From Isoetes taiwanensis (lineage: Eukaryota > Streptophyta > Lycopodiopsida > Isoetales > Isoetaceae), in assembly GCA_021234155.1 (NCBI GenBank), contig JAJEKV010000158.1:85318-149317 (forward strand): a stretch of 64,000 nucleotides of DNA, written 5' to 3'. Below the pieces are notes generated by a model. It searched no databases and was not told where the DNA came from. It was given only the letters and a program-made list of their open reading frames with translations. A program made the position numbers and the translations under genes. Each line of letters starts with the position of its first letter. Position 1 is the first letter of the stretch. This document shows, piece by piece, positions 10,668 through 20,817 of the stretch.

Positions 10668-11305
10668 TGTTGGAAATGTGAGTCATGTCATATTATAAGG
10701 AATTTAGAAAATTGTCATCTTATATTCATGAGAAGCGATTGGCGATTGAATATATTGTAGCTAAAAAACAACCTATGAGAAGCGGTGGCGGTGGGTTGTA
10801 AAGTCAAAAACAGTTGAAGATGCAAACGAATGCATATAAGTGCTTTATGTGCTTTAAGTGCTTTATACATATAAGTGCTTTATGTGCTTTCCTAAAGCAG
10901 GTATGTGGGATAAATCGAAAGTAGCAGATTTCCTTAGCCAAGCCTGTGGGATATAGTTCAATAGACAACAGCCTCAGATTGGAAAGCATGAATGATGCCT
11001 TAACCACCGGACAGTTCTATTATAAGGTGAAGCAGAGCCTTAAAGAATTATTCGGGTCCAAGGATGGTTTGATCCGTCTCATATATGATCGAATACTAGT
11101 GCTTACTTGTTAGTTTTTTGAAGATTGATTTGAGCAAGGAATTATTGACCATAATGTGGCTTCCTTGCTGGTGTAAAGGATTTGATTGAAATGCTAATGG
11201 TGTTGTGAAGCATAAATAAGATTTGATAAGCCTGAATTATCATAAGAGACAAGTTGAATGACATCTTTGCTAGGATAAGATTGAACGTGTTATCTAGTTC
11301 TAACA
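10668..11305 (+). repeat. 3' LTR of the copia element
   Basis: 638 bp, same ends as the 5' LTR. It carries 50 bp (11081-11130) missing from the 5' copy and an altered patch at 10735-10795, where GCAGTGGCAATG of the 5' LTR becomes GCGATTGGCGATTG and three CAG or TAG positions read with G for A. Confidence 0.95.
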
Positions 11306-11522
11306 ACGTAAGCGATGTCATTAAATGATGTGATGCAAATTAGAAAAACAAATTTAAAATTAAAAAATGCAGAGTAAATTATTAAAATTTGTGAGGTCCA
11401 TTTTCCAAAGGCAGCTTATAAGAACATCATATGTCCTTCGATTGGGCTTAGCATTCATATGTCCTTCCATTGGGCTTAGCATTTGCTAACATTTTTCTGT
11501 AAACTGATGCAACTTGTTTGTG

Positions 11523-11858
11523 CTAGCATAGGCTTTCAATCAGGCAAGAAATGTCATACCATTTTGGCAGCAGCCATTTAGCTGCACGAGTTTTAGATTT
11601 GAGTACTTTGTGAGCAAATCCATTATCGACATATCTTTGAAGGCAAGGTGTTCCAGAAAAATTCTCTCTAACTAGAATGCCATTAAATACGCCGTCTACC
11701 TCTTGAATTTGCCTCACATTTCGGTGATATTCACGAGCCGCGCCAACATGAATACGTTTTTCAAATGCATTTTCCTTAATTTTAACATAAATCTGTTGAG
11801 CTTTTTCCACATCTCTAAGTCTAGTACAAAGAATATCATACATATTCGACAATACCAT
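11523..11858 (-). pseudogene. possible PPR-like fragment
   Basis: The minus-strand frame begins VLSNMYDILCTRLRDVEKAQ and goes on with an IYVKIKE segment. This resembles the helix pair of a plant PPR motif (NMY....D...A...F..I). The rest shows no clear motif, although IQEVDG could echo the W-I-E-V segment of a PPR E domain. It is a single partial frame with no start context and no neighbouring repeats. The match is weak and could be chance. Confidence 0.3.
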
Positions 11859-11939
11859 TGCCCGTAATTTCTGAAAAAACCCATGTTACTTTTTGTAGCC
11901 CCAGAACAAGAAAAACTGCTTTCTACATTTCCATTCACA

Positions 11940-13395
11940 ATCCTCTTTCTCTTTAGTCTTCTTCTTTCTTATTCTTTCATTTTAGATCTAGGCTCTGCAT
12001 TGCACGTTTGTGAATTGTTTTTTTCAACGAGGCATTTTTTTCTGTGCTCAGACCTCATTTTGTTCCACATTCCAAGTAGAGACTTTGGGTCCATTCTTGG
12101 AGATTTCGGCAAAACCGTCTGGTGGCCTTAAGGTGGCGAGTATTTTCTTTCATTGGGTTTGCAAATCTGGATATTGCATTTTTTTGTAGGAGGTCGTGTA
12201 GATTTGTTATAAATTGCTGACATTGAATGGGATATGTTATATATCTATTTTAAGCTCCTATTATCGGAAAATTTAAAGGCGAGAATGCTTACGCTCAAAA
12301 TCTCTTCTTAGGTTTATGGTGCCTAAAGAGTACCATCGCTACGTCATCTAATGCACCTAAATTGGTTTGTTGTTGAATGTAATGCTCATGATGTTTGGAG
12401 CTAGCAATCTAGAGTAGGGATGTGACTTTTTTCCAATTCCACACATCAGAATATCAAGTGCATGAGAGGCAACTTTACAGCATGATGTACTATAGTAGTT
12501 ATATTTGTCCATGAACTTCCTTTAAATGAGAGAATGTCCTCTGAACAAAGTCCCTGAAGTGTCATCTCTTCTCTTCTAATTCATTTTGAAGTGGCGGTTT
12601 TAAAGCGCATTGGAGTATTAATGTTATATTATCTCTGCGTTTCTATTTGAAGAAGTTTATGGATAAATTTGGTTACATTCTCTCATTCAGGTTCTTGACC
12701 AAAGTAGAAAGTGAAGATGCCAAGTTCTTAGTGTTTTGATGACTATATTATGGAGGACCAATTTTGAACTTCACCACCACATGGGGCCAACCATGCATTG
12801 GCAACTTGACTTATTCAATCCCTTCATCATTTGTTATCACGAGAAATAAATTTTTGAGCCTAATAGAGCATATCCGGACTTCATTTTTTACGCTTGCGTG
12901 GACACTCTCATACAATCGACACTCATGTCTTATATAAAATCTTGGTACAACAAATTCTTCATCGGCATCTAGTTTACGGACCTTACTTCGAGTGAGAATG
13001 AATCTTGCGGTAGGGTAAATGGATATGAGACTACATGTAATTTGTTTGTCCCCTTTTACCTTCTTTATTTGGAGCCTATGTAACGTTCAATTTTGCTTGC
13101 TTAAATTAATGAACAATTTGCTTTATCTTTGTCATAAGTACAACCCAACATAATCTCACGAATTTAGAGCTAGAAGTCTAAGCGTGCTATATCCATAGGC
13201 TCGTCGCGTGCAATGTGTATTTGCTAGTAATAATAGGCCAGATCTTCTTGCTGGTTGCGGTGCTTGATTAATGAAACCTAGCAAAGATGTGCGGAGACAA
13301 CATCTGCGGTGAAAGCGGGGAGCCGCGTGCTTGTTTAGCATGAAACTTGTGTCCTATATCCAAGCGGCCGACATGAGCACACTTGCTCTTCTAGG
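11940..13395. other. no recognisable gene
   Basis: I find no family features in either strand. Short frames at 11883-12131 (plus) and 13156-13341 (minus) have low-complexity or unremarkable composition. The stretch is AT-rich with long T runs. Confidence 0.5.
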
Positions 13396-13670
13396 TGATC
13401 TTACCATTAAAGGGAAAAATTCTTAATGTAGAGGCGGAAGGATGATGCCGCAATATACAAAAAGCCAAGGGCTACAGGATCTTATCCTCGCATTGGGACT
13501 TGGTACAAAGGTATATCATCATGTGTTGCATATATTCACAAATGTTTTTTTAACATGCCGCATGTTCCTTGGCTACTGCAGGGGGAAGAGTTCTCTAAAG
13601 ACATGCTTGGATACCATAAAATTATCATTTTCACCGATGTTGATATAGATGACCATGCTGGTCAACCTCT
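13396..13670 (+). pseudogene. gyrB: DNA gyrase subunit B fragment, organelle type, with intron
   Basis: Gyrase B is the ATPase and TOPRIM subunit that supercoils DNA; plants target it to chloroplasts and mitochondria. The fragment reads LPLKGKILNVE (about 13401), then KDDAAIYK one frame over, then QGLQDLILALGLGTK up to 13510. After an intron it continues GEEFSKDMLGYHKIIIFTDV. These match the TOPRIM part of plant gyrB, whose consensus has I-L-P-L-R-G-K-I-L-N, L-I-L-G-L-G-L-G and YHKIIILTDADVDGAH. The intron 13511-13581 (71 bp) has GT and TGCAG ends and joins the exons in frame. The metal-binding DxDxD reads DVDID. A frameshift lies before the intron, and similarity ends at about 13655, so only about 70 residues of an 800-residue protein remain. 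Confidence 0.75.
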
Positions 13671-13759
13671 ATCTGCCTACAACGATCCCATTTTCAATCT
13701 AGCTTGTGATCTAATACCAAAATGTTTCACGAGATCTAATACAAAAGAATTGAATTGAA

Positions 13760-15484
13760 TGAAATTGATTTTTATCATTCACGAAGACCAAAATGGTCTA
13801 TGGACCTATTATAAAGAAAAACACAATAAGTTTAATGTACAAGATTAAAAATCTAGACACCAAATGGTTTTCGAGGGAAAGACATGATAGTAATAATGTC
13901 TTGAGGAATATGTATGCGCGCATGACATCAATGTCTTGAAGAGGCATAAATGGGAGCGGTAAGAATTTTCTTGCATAAATGCCTGCAAATGCACATGTAG
14001 TGGGCTGATTCTTCAAATATGGCACAATCTTTCAGATTCTACATATAGATTTGCATATTTTCTTCTATTTGTATCGTAATCTGAAAATTTTAGCATATGC
14101 CATAGGATTGTAAAAGGTTTGCATGTGAATGGAGTCTGGGATCGTGGTAGATTTGCCAGTCGGTTAAATGCAAAGCAGATAATATGACCCCTTGAAGAGA
14201 TTCCATTGTATCCATCAAAATCGACCTAACCATCATGTAGTAATAATGCTAGAATTGAGAACAAGGGTGCCAATGTGGTGCTCTCACAACATTTGCAAAG
14301 AGAAATGATGACCATGTTGTTATATATAAATTAAGTTTTCCAGTTTTAAGTTCAAACAAAACTCCCTTTGTAAATTGAAAATGTATCAACATCAACCATA
14401 GCTTAAAGTATCTTTAAAATATTCCTACCTTAGACCTATCTAGCACAATTCTTTGATAGTTTTAGCCTGATCCTGTACAACCATAGCCCCTGGCGTGCCT
14501 TTTTGCTAGTTTTTTAATTAATCATTGAAAAAATCCATAAAATTCACGTTCATCATAAGGAATTCCAAAAAATTAGAAACAAGTATTAAAGATTATTATC
14601 AAATCCAAATTATTTCATAGAACATAATATAATAATAAATCATAAGAAAATATATTTTAAAATTAAATATTCAAATAAACTTTGTAAATAAGCCACAATG
14701 AAAATATTTTAAGTTATAAGTTGATGCTATATCGTTTATACATTGAACTACAAAATACAAAATAAATTGAGTCAATTCATGACACTTGGAGAATTAAAAG
14801 ACTTAATAAATTTTACAAAATAAAAGCAAAATCTTCAATTGTTGTCATGTTTCGATTTTGAATCCATGTCTTCTCCTTCCTCTTCCTGCATTATATCATG
14901 AAATTTATGTTTAAATAGTTGCAAATAATTATGTAGTGAATTATACCTCGCCCCTTTCATGTGCATAGGCATGTTGGATGGCTGCACGATTGCCTTATGA
15001 AAAGACCCTTTGGCGATCGTCTTTATGAACAATGACCTGTGTTGAGCATGACCATGGCTGATGGTAGTATTCAATGGAAAAGCCTAAATTCTAAAGCAAA
15101 TTTATACTTACAAAAGGTCACTAGTACCCTGATAACTGCCAGACCCAGTCATACAAGACACCCACAAATTTAAACACTATAATAAACCATTGAGAAACCA
15201 TTATAGATGTGGTTTTTTATTTTAAGAAATTCAGTCTTAACAAAAACCATATAACATAGTGGTTTCCATAGCTAATATGTTGGTTATTCATGTTGATTTT
15301 TTATTATGGCGTGGTTTATTAAAAGCAATACTAGTTTATTACATAGTTTCTTGCATCAGCGGTGGTTAAGGTGCCCAGCGTTGCTGGGCATAGCTAGAAA
15401 CTGTGAATGATATACTGGAGCAATTGTTAAATGGATTCATGTTTTTAAAATTGGATAATCAAGAGCATTCGACCACATTTCGCA
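13760..15484. other. no recognisable gene, AT-rich
   Basis: This long AT-rich stretch has no supported gene. Near 15185-15320 the trinucleotide words AAACCA and TGGTTT recur in both orientations, suggesting a degraded inverted structure, but I could not define ends. Confidence 0.5.
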
Positions 15485-17310
15485 CTTGCCCTTACCTTTT
15501 CCCTTTTCCCTTTTCCCCTCTCCCCCTTTTCCCTCTTCCCTTTTTCCTCGTGCCCTTCTTTCTAAGTTTTCCTTTCTGCTTTCCCCTTTCCTTTCCCTTT
15601 TCCCTTTTCCCTTTCCTTCTCCCCACCTTTTCTTTTTTTCCCCTTTTTCCCTTCCATTTTCCTCTTTTGCCCAGCCCTTCCGTCTTCCCTTTTTCTAGTG
15701 CCCTTTTCCCTTCCTTTTCCCCTTCCTTTTTTCTTTTCCCTCTTTCCCTTTCCCTTTTTCCATGTCCATTTTTCCTTCGGTTTTCCCCTTTCCTCATCCT
15801 TTCCCTCTTCTCTTTTTTGCCATGTCCCTTTTCTCTTCTATTTTTACATGCTCTTTTTCGCTCCTCTTTTCCCCTTTCTTCACCTTTTCCCTTCTCTCCC
15901 TCCTTTTCCCTTTTTTCCTTTTCTTTTTCTATTTTGCTCTTCGTTTTTATTCACCTCCCCTTTCTATTTTTCCCATTTTACCCCCCTGTTTTTTCCCTTT
16001 TTCCTTTTTCCATTTGCTTCCACTTTTTTCACGTTTGCCTTTTCCATTTTCCCCCTCCTTGCTTTTCCCTTTTTCCCCTCCCCTTTTCACATTCCCTTTT
16101 TCCTTTTACCTTATTTTATTTTCCTTTTCTCCCATTCCATCCCCTTCGCTTCCCTTTCCCCCTTCCCCTTTACCAATAGCCTTTTTCCGTTCCCTTTTCC
16201 TCCTCTCCCGACCCTTTCTCTCTTCCGTTTTTTTTCGCGTCTTTTTCCCTTCCATTTTTCTCTCTTCCGCCTCCTTTTTATTTCCTTTTTCTCTTTCTTT
16301 TTCTCATGTTTTTTTTCCCTTCCCTTTATTTCTCTTCCCCTTTTTACAGTGCCATTTCTTCCTTCCCTTTGCCCACCCTTTCTCTCTTCCCTTTTTCTCA
16401 TAGTCTTTTTCTTTTCCTTTCCTCCCTCCTTTGTACTTTTCTTTTTTCCTTTCCCCTTTTCCTCCCTCCTTTCTCTCTTCCTTTTTTCCGCTTCTCTCCT
16501 TCTTTTCTCTTCCTCTTTTCCCCATGCCCTTTTTGCCTTTTGCAACTCCCCTCGCTTTTTTCTTTTTCCCTTTTCCATCCCTTCTCCCCTCCCTTTTTCT
16601 CTTTCTTTTTTTTCGTGTCCTTTTTCCCTTCTTTTTTTCTCCTTTCCCTACCGTTTTTCTCTTTCCCTTTCCCACTGTCCCTTTTCGCTCCCTCCTCATC
16701 TCCCTTTTTTCCCTTTCCTTTTCCCTTCTCCTATCCTTTTCCCTTTTCCTTTTCCCTTCCCTTCTCTCTACCCTTTTCCTCATCCCCTTTTTCCCTTCCC
16801 TTTTACTCCTGTCCTCACCATTTCCCTCTTCTCCTTTTCATAGTGTCCTTTTTTCCTTTATTTTCTCTCTTTCTTTTCCTTTCTCTTTTTTGTGCTCTTT
16901 TCCATTTCCTTTTCCCTTTTACCCGTGCCTTTTTGCCTTTCACTTTGCCCTTATCTCCTCCCTTTTCCTCCTTTCCCCACCTTTTTTCCTCTTCCCTTTC
17001 AGTGTTCCTTTTCACTCCCTCCTCCTTCCCCTTTCTTTTACCTTTCCCTTTCCCTTTTCTTTCCTTTTCCTTTTCCCTTCCCTCCTCTCTACCCTTTTCC
17101 TCATCCCCTTTTCAACTTCCCTTTTACTCCTATCCTCGTTCTTTCCATCTTCTCCTTTTCGTAGTGTCCTTTTTTTCTTTATTTTCCTTTCCCTTTTCCG
17201 TGCTCTTTTCGCTTTCCTTTTTCCCTTTCTTTCTTTCCCTTTTACCCGTGCCTTTTTTCCTTTCACTTTGCCCTTTTCTCCTCCCTTTTCCTTTTCCCTT
17301 TCCTCTTCAG
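15485..17310. repeat. 1.8-kb polypyrimidine tract
   Basis: The plus strand is almost entirely C and T in runs such as CCCTTTTTCCC, with rare interruptions like GTGCCC, CATGTCC and CATAGTGTCC. Within it a 321-bp unit is repeated in tandem: ACCCTTTTCCTCATCCCC occurs at about 16770 and again at 17091, followed in both by TTTTACTCCT and TAGTGTCC. The long open frames here in both strands (up to 381 codons of Phe, Pro, Ser and Leu) are an artefact of pyrimidine codons lacking stops. Such mirror-rich purine:pyrimidine DNA can form triplexes. There is no sign of a gene. Confidence 0.95.
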
Positions 17311-17615
17311 ACATTAGAGCACGGCTAATCATGGTGGTGGGAAGTCGTGTGATAAATCTCGGTCTTCGGATGCAATTGGATGATCTCAACCATCCAAATT
17401 AGGGTTTCATTCATGACATACTTACGCTATAACATTATAATATAAGATTAACGTAAACCATTGCATTCAACACATTTAAATTAAATCCCCCCTAAAACCC
17501 TCTTTGGTTTGGGTGCATATTCGCAAGGGGGGTTGTGTTGGAGCCATATCTATACTCTAATTGCCAATATCCCCAACATAATGAAGCCAAATAGAGATTT
17601 CCTGTTTTCAAGAGG
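17311..17615. other. no recognisable feature
   Basis: Short AT-rich spacer between the pyrimidine tract and the next minus-strand frame. Confidence 0.5.
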
Positions 17616-17715
17616 CTAAGACTAGAAATATAGAAGAGATAATGCAAGAATAATGTAGAAAACAACACGTTGGAATGTAAATGAACATAAATCAGGGCCT
17701 TTGCACTTACTTGAA

Positions 17716-18302
17716 GTACTACATTCGGCCTCGCTTTGTGTTCCCGGCTCTATGAAATGTGCAACAGTCCAAATTAGTGTCTTTAGATTGGTCAATATAA
17801 GCGAAAGAGACGAACAAACAAAATACAATAAACAAAAATTATTGTGGGCAAAGCGGGTCTGCTGTAAAACAGAGATTAGTGAACAAATTAGAGCCTCAAC
17901 TAAGTATAAATAACTAAAAACAAAGCAAGTGCAACAAAGCAAGTGCAAGCATGTTTTTTTGTGATGCGTCCACCACGATCTCTTTTCTTGGTCTTCCAAT
18001 TTGCCTTGGTGCTTGGCATTCATTTTCTTTTCTTTCATTTTTTTGCCCATTTTGAGCATAGTACTTTTGATGTGCTCCTTCATATTTTCAACCACATCCC
18101 CTCGATCGGGAAAGAGACGAAGGGGTTTGTTGCAAAGTTTACAAACAATGCAAATATCCTCCTTTCTCACAAAACCTCCCAAAGTTTCATTGTACAAGTC
18201 AAAGTCTACATGTGTCTCCTCGACAAAAGGCCTCACTTTAGTGGCCATACAAGCCTCCACAGTAGCCTTGTTTTCAGCTATAATATCTTCCTTACTATTC
18301 AC
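17716..18302 (-). CDS. small spliced frame with a CxxC motif, unknown function
   Basis: The minus-strand frame begins near 18302 and contains VDFDLYNETLGGFVRKEDIC followed by VCKLCNKPLRLFPDRGDVVENMKEHIKS. The CxxC and following His suggest a single zinc-binding finger of the kind at the N-terminus of transposase-derived proteins, after which the sequence is Lys-rich. From about 17950 the frame turns hydrophobic and is probably intron. A small later exon, EPGTQSEAECSTS (about 17716-17755), is flanked by a TTTCATAG acceptor and a GTAAGT donor. A stop lies just upstream of the first Met in frame, so the true start is uncertain. I do not recognise the family. Confidence 0.4.
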
Positions 18303-18348
18303 TTCCGAGACATTCTCTTGGGTGGCATGGTTTCTTTGAAGATTGATC

Positions 18349-19137
18349 TTATGTTCTTTGGATTGTACATGCGAGGTATAATTGTATCATATCCTCTCCT
18401 CCCTTTCCATATCGTGCATGGCACTCCACACACCAAATACAAAATACAGCAGCACCATTAAAGTCAAAAGACATTAGCTCAAAACGATCTTTCTTGCCTT
18501 CAAGCTTCATCTTCATTTTTGCCCTTCGGTATGCATACAACCACTTATTAGTTGGAGACCTTGTAGTTATTTTGGATTGTAATCTGCTCATAGACTCTTG
18601 ACTTTGAAGTGGTTCAATGGGTTCAATGTCATCTTCTTGCTTTATATTGGTACTCACCCCTTCCATAGTGATCATAAACCCTGCATGTCCTACTATGAGA
18701 CTGTTGTGTGTATCGTGGAGTATTAGCTTGCTTACTCCTGAAGATTCTGGAACACACAACTTATTCTTATGATATAGGAGGTTGCCTTCCTTCTTATAAT
18801 GCTTGAAGATCTCCCTTTCCTTATCTGTTCTTGCCTCTTTAGAGAGGCTTGCCCACACTTCTTTAAAGTCGCCATCTGTTGGCAAGGTCTCTTCAATCCT
18901 CTTGCCATACTCACTTGTGAGGGTCGATATGCCATTGCAATGGGTCCTTGTCTTCAATGGCCTCCCGAAGAGTGCATCTGCTACTACATTTAGCTTGCCT
19001 GACTTGTAGACTATTTCGAAGTCGTACTCTTCGAGAAATTCCATCCACCTCCTTTGCCTTAAATTCAGGAGTGGCTGCGTGAAGATGTACTGGAGGCTTT
19101 GATGATCTGTATCTAGTTGGAACTTTCTTCTCAACAA
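18349..19137 (-). pseudogene. gypsy RNase H end and integrase zinc finger with unrelated tail
   Basis: The frame resumes right after the in-frame TAG with RRKFQLDTDHQSLQYIF, the last RNase H block, then RQRRWMEFLEEYDFEIVYKS and NVVADALFGRP. The integrase zinc-binding part begins (LILHDTHNSLIVGHAGF) but then changes abruptly near 18660 to sequence I do not recognise, including SPTNKWLYAYRRAKMKMKLE. That tail stays open for about 100 codons to a stop at 18349. The joined tail looks like a deletion or recombination junction rather than a natural integrase. A functional integrase core is absent. Confidence 0.8.
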
Positions 19138-19146
19138 GTAGTGTCT

Positions 19147-19560
19147 CTAGATTCTCAAGGCCCTCATAATGGCCAAATGTTCTTGGTCATGGGTCGGGTA
19201 GCGTTGCTCTGCATCATTCATCTTCTTGGAATCATATGCAACTACCATTTCCTCCTGCATGAGGACTGCACCTGTTGCTATCTTACTAGCATCTGTTGCC
19301 AGAAGCTTATCCTTGCCTGGATCTGGCAAGACTAAGACTGGCGCAGTCGTTAAAGCTTCCTTCAACGTCTCAAATGCTGCATGGGCCTTGCTTTGCCAAT
19401 GACTCGCCCAATCTTTTATCTTTCCTACTTTGGTAAGGTCTGTCAATGGAGCTGCCACTTTTTGCAAAGTTCTTGACGAACTTCCTATAATACCCTGCTA
19501 AGCCGAGGAAGCTCCTCACTTCATGGGTGTTCTTTGGTGCCGGCCAATCAATTACCGCTT
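19147..19560 (-). pseudogene. gypsy thumb and RNase H domain
   Basis: After the frameshift the thumb reads [17 protein letters not shown]. Another one-base shift in an AAAAA run leads into AAPLTDLTK and the RNase H domain with LLATDASKIATGAVLMQ, which contains the first catalytic Asp of DASKIATGAVL. Later come SKKMNDAEQRYPTHDQEHLA (the E-x-x-Y and catalytic E region) and ALRI, where the next codon is TAG in place of the conserved Trp. RNase H would remove the RNA template. The nonsense change separates it from the next frame, which continues without any shift. Confidence 0.85.
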
Positions 19561-20346
19561 CAATCTTCGCAGGGTCGGTGGAGATCCCTTTCCGCTGTGA
19601 TTACATGCCCCAAGTACTCCACCCTTTCTATTGCGAAGTGACACTTGGATAGCTTCGCAAAGAGCTGATGCCTCCTCAACTTCTCAAGTACTTTTCTCAA
19701 GTCTTGGACATGCTCCTCTAAGGATTTGCTGTACACTAGAATGTCATCAAAGAAAACTATGATGAAAGCATCTAGGAACTCGCGAAAAACATCATTCATG
19801 AGCCTCATGAAGGTTGCTGGAGCATTGGACAATCCAAACGGCATCACTGTGAACTCATAGTACCCATATCTCGTCCTGAATACAGACTTATGGATGTCCT
19901 CCTCCTTGATTCTGATCTGGTGATAGCTTGACCTCAAATCTATCTTGGAGAAGACCTTTGCTTTATGCAGTTGATCCATCAAATCATCTGATCGAGGTAG
20001 AGCATACTTGTTCTTGATGGTGTGCTTGTTCAATTGACGATAGTCAATGCACATCCTAAGACTTCCATCCTTCTTCTTCACGAAGAGTATTGGCGCTCCA
20101 AATGGAGAGACACTAGGTCTTATAAACCCTAGGTCTAGCAACTCCTGCAATTGCTTTTTCAATTCCGTCAACTCCTGGGTTGACATCCTGTAGGGCGCCT
20201 TGCTTTCCGTAATTTGTGTTCTACTGAGGTCTGCTAGTTGCTGGGCTTGTTGCTCTTGGGTTGTAGCTTCCTGTAGCCTTCCCCTTGTCCTGATAGTACT
20301 ACTGCCTCGGTCCGCTCTCTTGGGGTCTCGTTCCTTGCAAGCTCAC
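19560..20346 (-). pseudogene. gypsy reverse transcriptase
   Basis: This domain copies element RNA into DNA. The open frame extends upstream of the Met at 20186 through KAPYRM, the usual gypsy lead-in, back to a stop near 20350. The palm and fingers are well preserved: [65 protein letters not shown], and the catalytic box FFDDILVYS (F-F-D-D in place of the common Y-x-D-D), then HLGHV-type EYLGHVI. Just after [10 protein letters not shown] the frame shifts by one base in a GGAAAGGG run. The shifted frame continues with conserved sequence to the RNase H part. This is a recent-looking pseudogene. Confidence 0.9.
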
Positions 20347-20349
20347 TGC

Positions 20350-20817
20350 TTTAGACTCTTGTTAGTCTGTGCCTTACAGTACGAGGGACTATTCGCTCCT
20401 CTGACGTACCAAGTCAAGGCCAAGGATCCACAACCCGAGACGCGGGTGGGTCGTCAAAGGCCCAGAAGACCAAGCGAGACCCCAAAGACAAAGACCACGC
20501 TGGCGTCAAGAGGCCTTTCGGACAAGTAATGACCCGTCACACACCCAGCGTCGGCGTCGGCGTGTTCGGGCACTTCAAGAGGCACGCTAGCATTCACGGC
20601 AAATCAGGCCTCCTTCGAGTCGGCACGAAATCAGTCAGAGTGTCTATATTGGGCCAAAGTCCATTGTACTATATATATGAGTAGAACTAGCACATGAGTT
20701 TTTTTAGATGAGTTTTTTTGAGTCTTGTCTCACATCGGTTTTCTCTCAATTCGAGAGCTCATGTATCTTCATTGACATCAAGGAAGTTGTTCTTATTATT
20801 GTCTCAATTGTTCTCTG
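20350..20817. other. transposon-derived spacer, unassigned
   Basis: Moderately GC-rich sequence between two gypsy elements of opposite strands. It probably includes non-coding ends (LTR or leader) of one of them, since a TATATATA run lies at about 20670-20677. I could not find a second copy to prove an LTR. Confidence 0.35.

Larger units (their letters stand above)
5751..11305 (+). mobile_element. Ty1-copia LTR retrotransposon, structurally complete, coding decayed
   Basis: The element is bounded by two LTRs (5751-6337 and 10668-11305), each beginning TGTTGGAAAT and ending TCTAACA. It is flanked by the 5-bp target duplication ACGTA (5746-5750 and 11306-11310). A primer-binding site follows the 5' LTR and a purine-rich tract precedes the 3' LTR. 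Domain order is gag with zinc knuckle, protease, integrase, reverse transcriptase, RNase H, which is the copia order. The coding is split by many stops and frameshifts, while the LTRs differ by only about a dozen substitutions plus one 50-bp indel. It is inserted into a CACTA-like sequence. Confidence 0.95.
18349..20346 (-). mobile_element. Ty3-gypsy element, truncated pol, minus strand
   Basis: Reverse transcriptase, RNase H and the integrase zinc-binding part run from about 20346 down to about 18640. Gag and protease are missing upstream and the integrase core is missing downstream, and I found no LTR pair. The surviving pol needs only two one-base frameshifts and one stop to be read through, so it is much better preserved than the other elements here. 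Confidence 0.85.

Noticed and set aside
15403-17402. Very long open frames (up to 381 codons) and their reverse frames
   Set aside because: They are produced by the polypyrimidine tract, whose codons are almost all Phe, Ser, Pro and Leu and which cannot form stops. No domain or start context.
20200-20529. 109-codon plus-strand frame
   Set aside because: It is largely antisense to the gypsy lead-in that is open and conserved on the minus strand (KAPYRM region).
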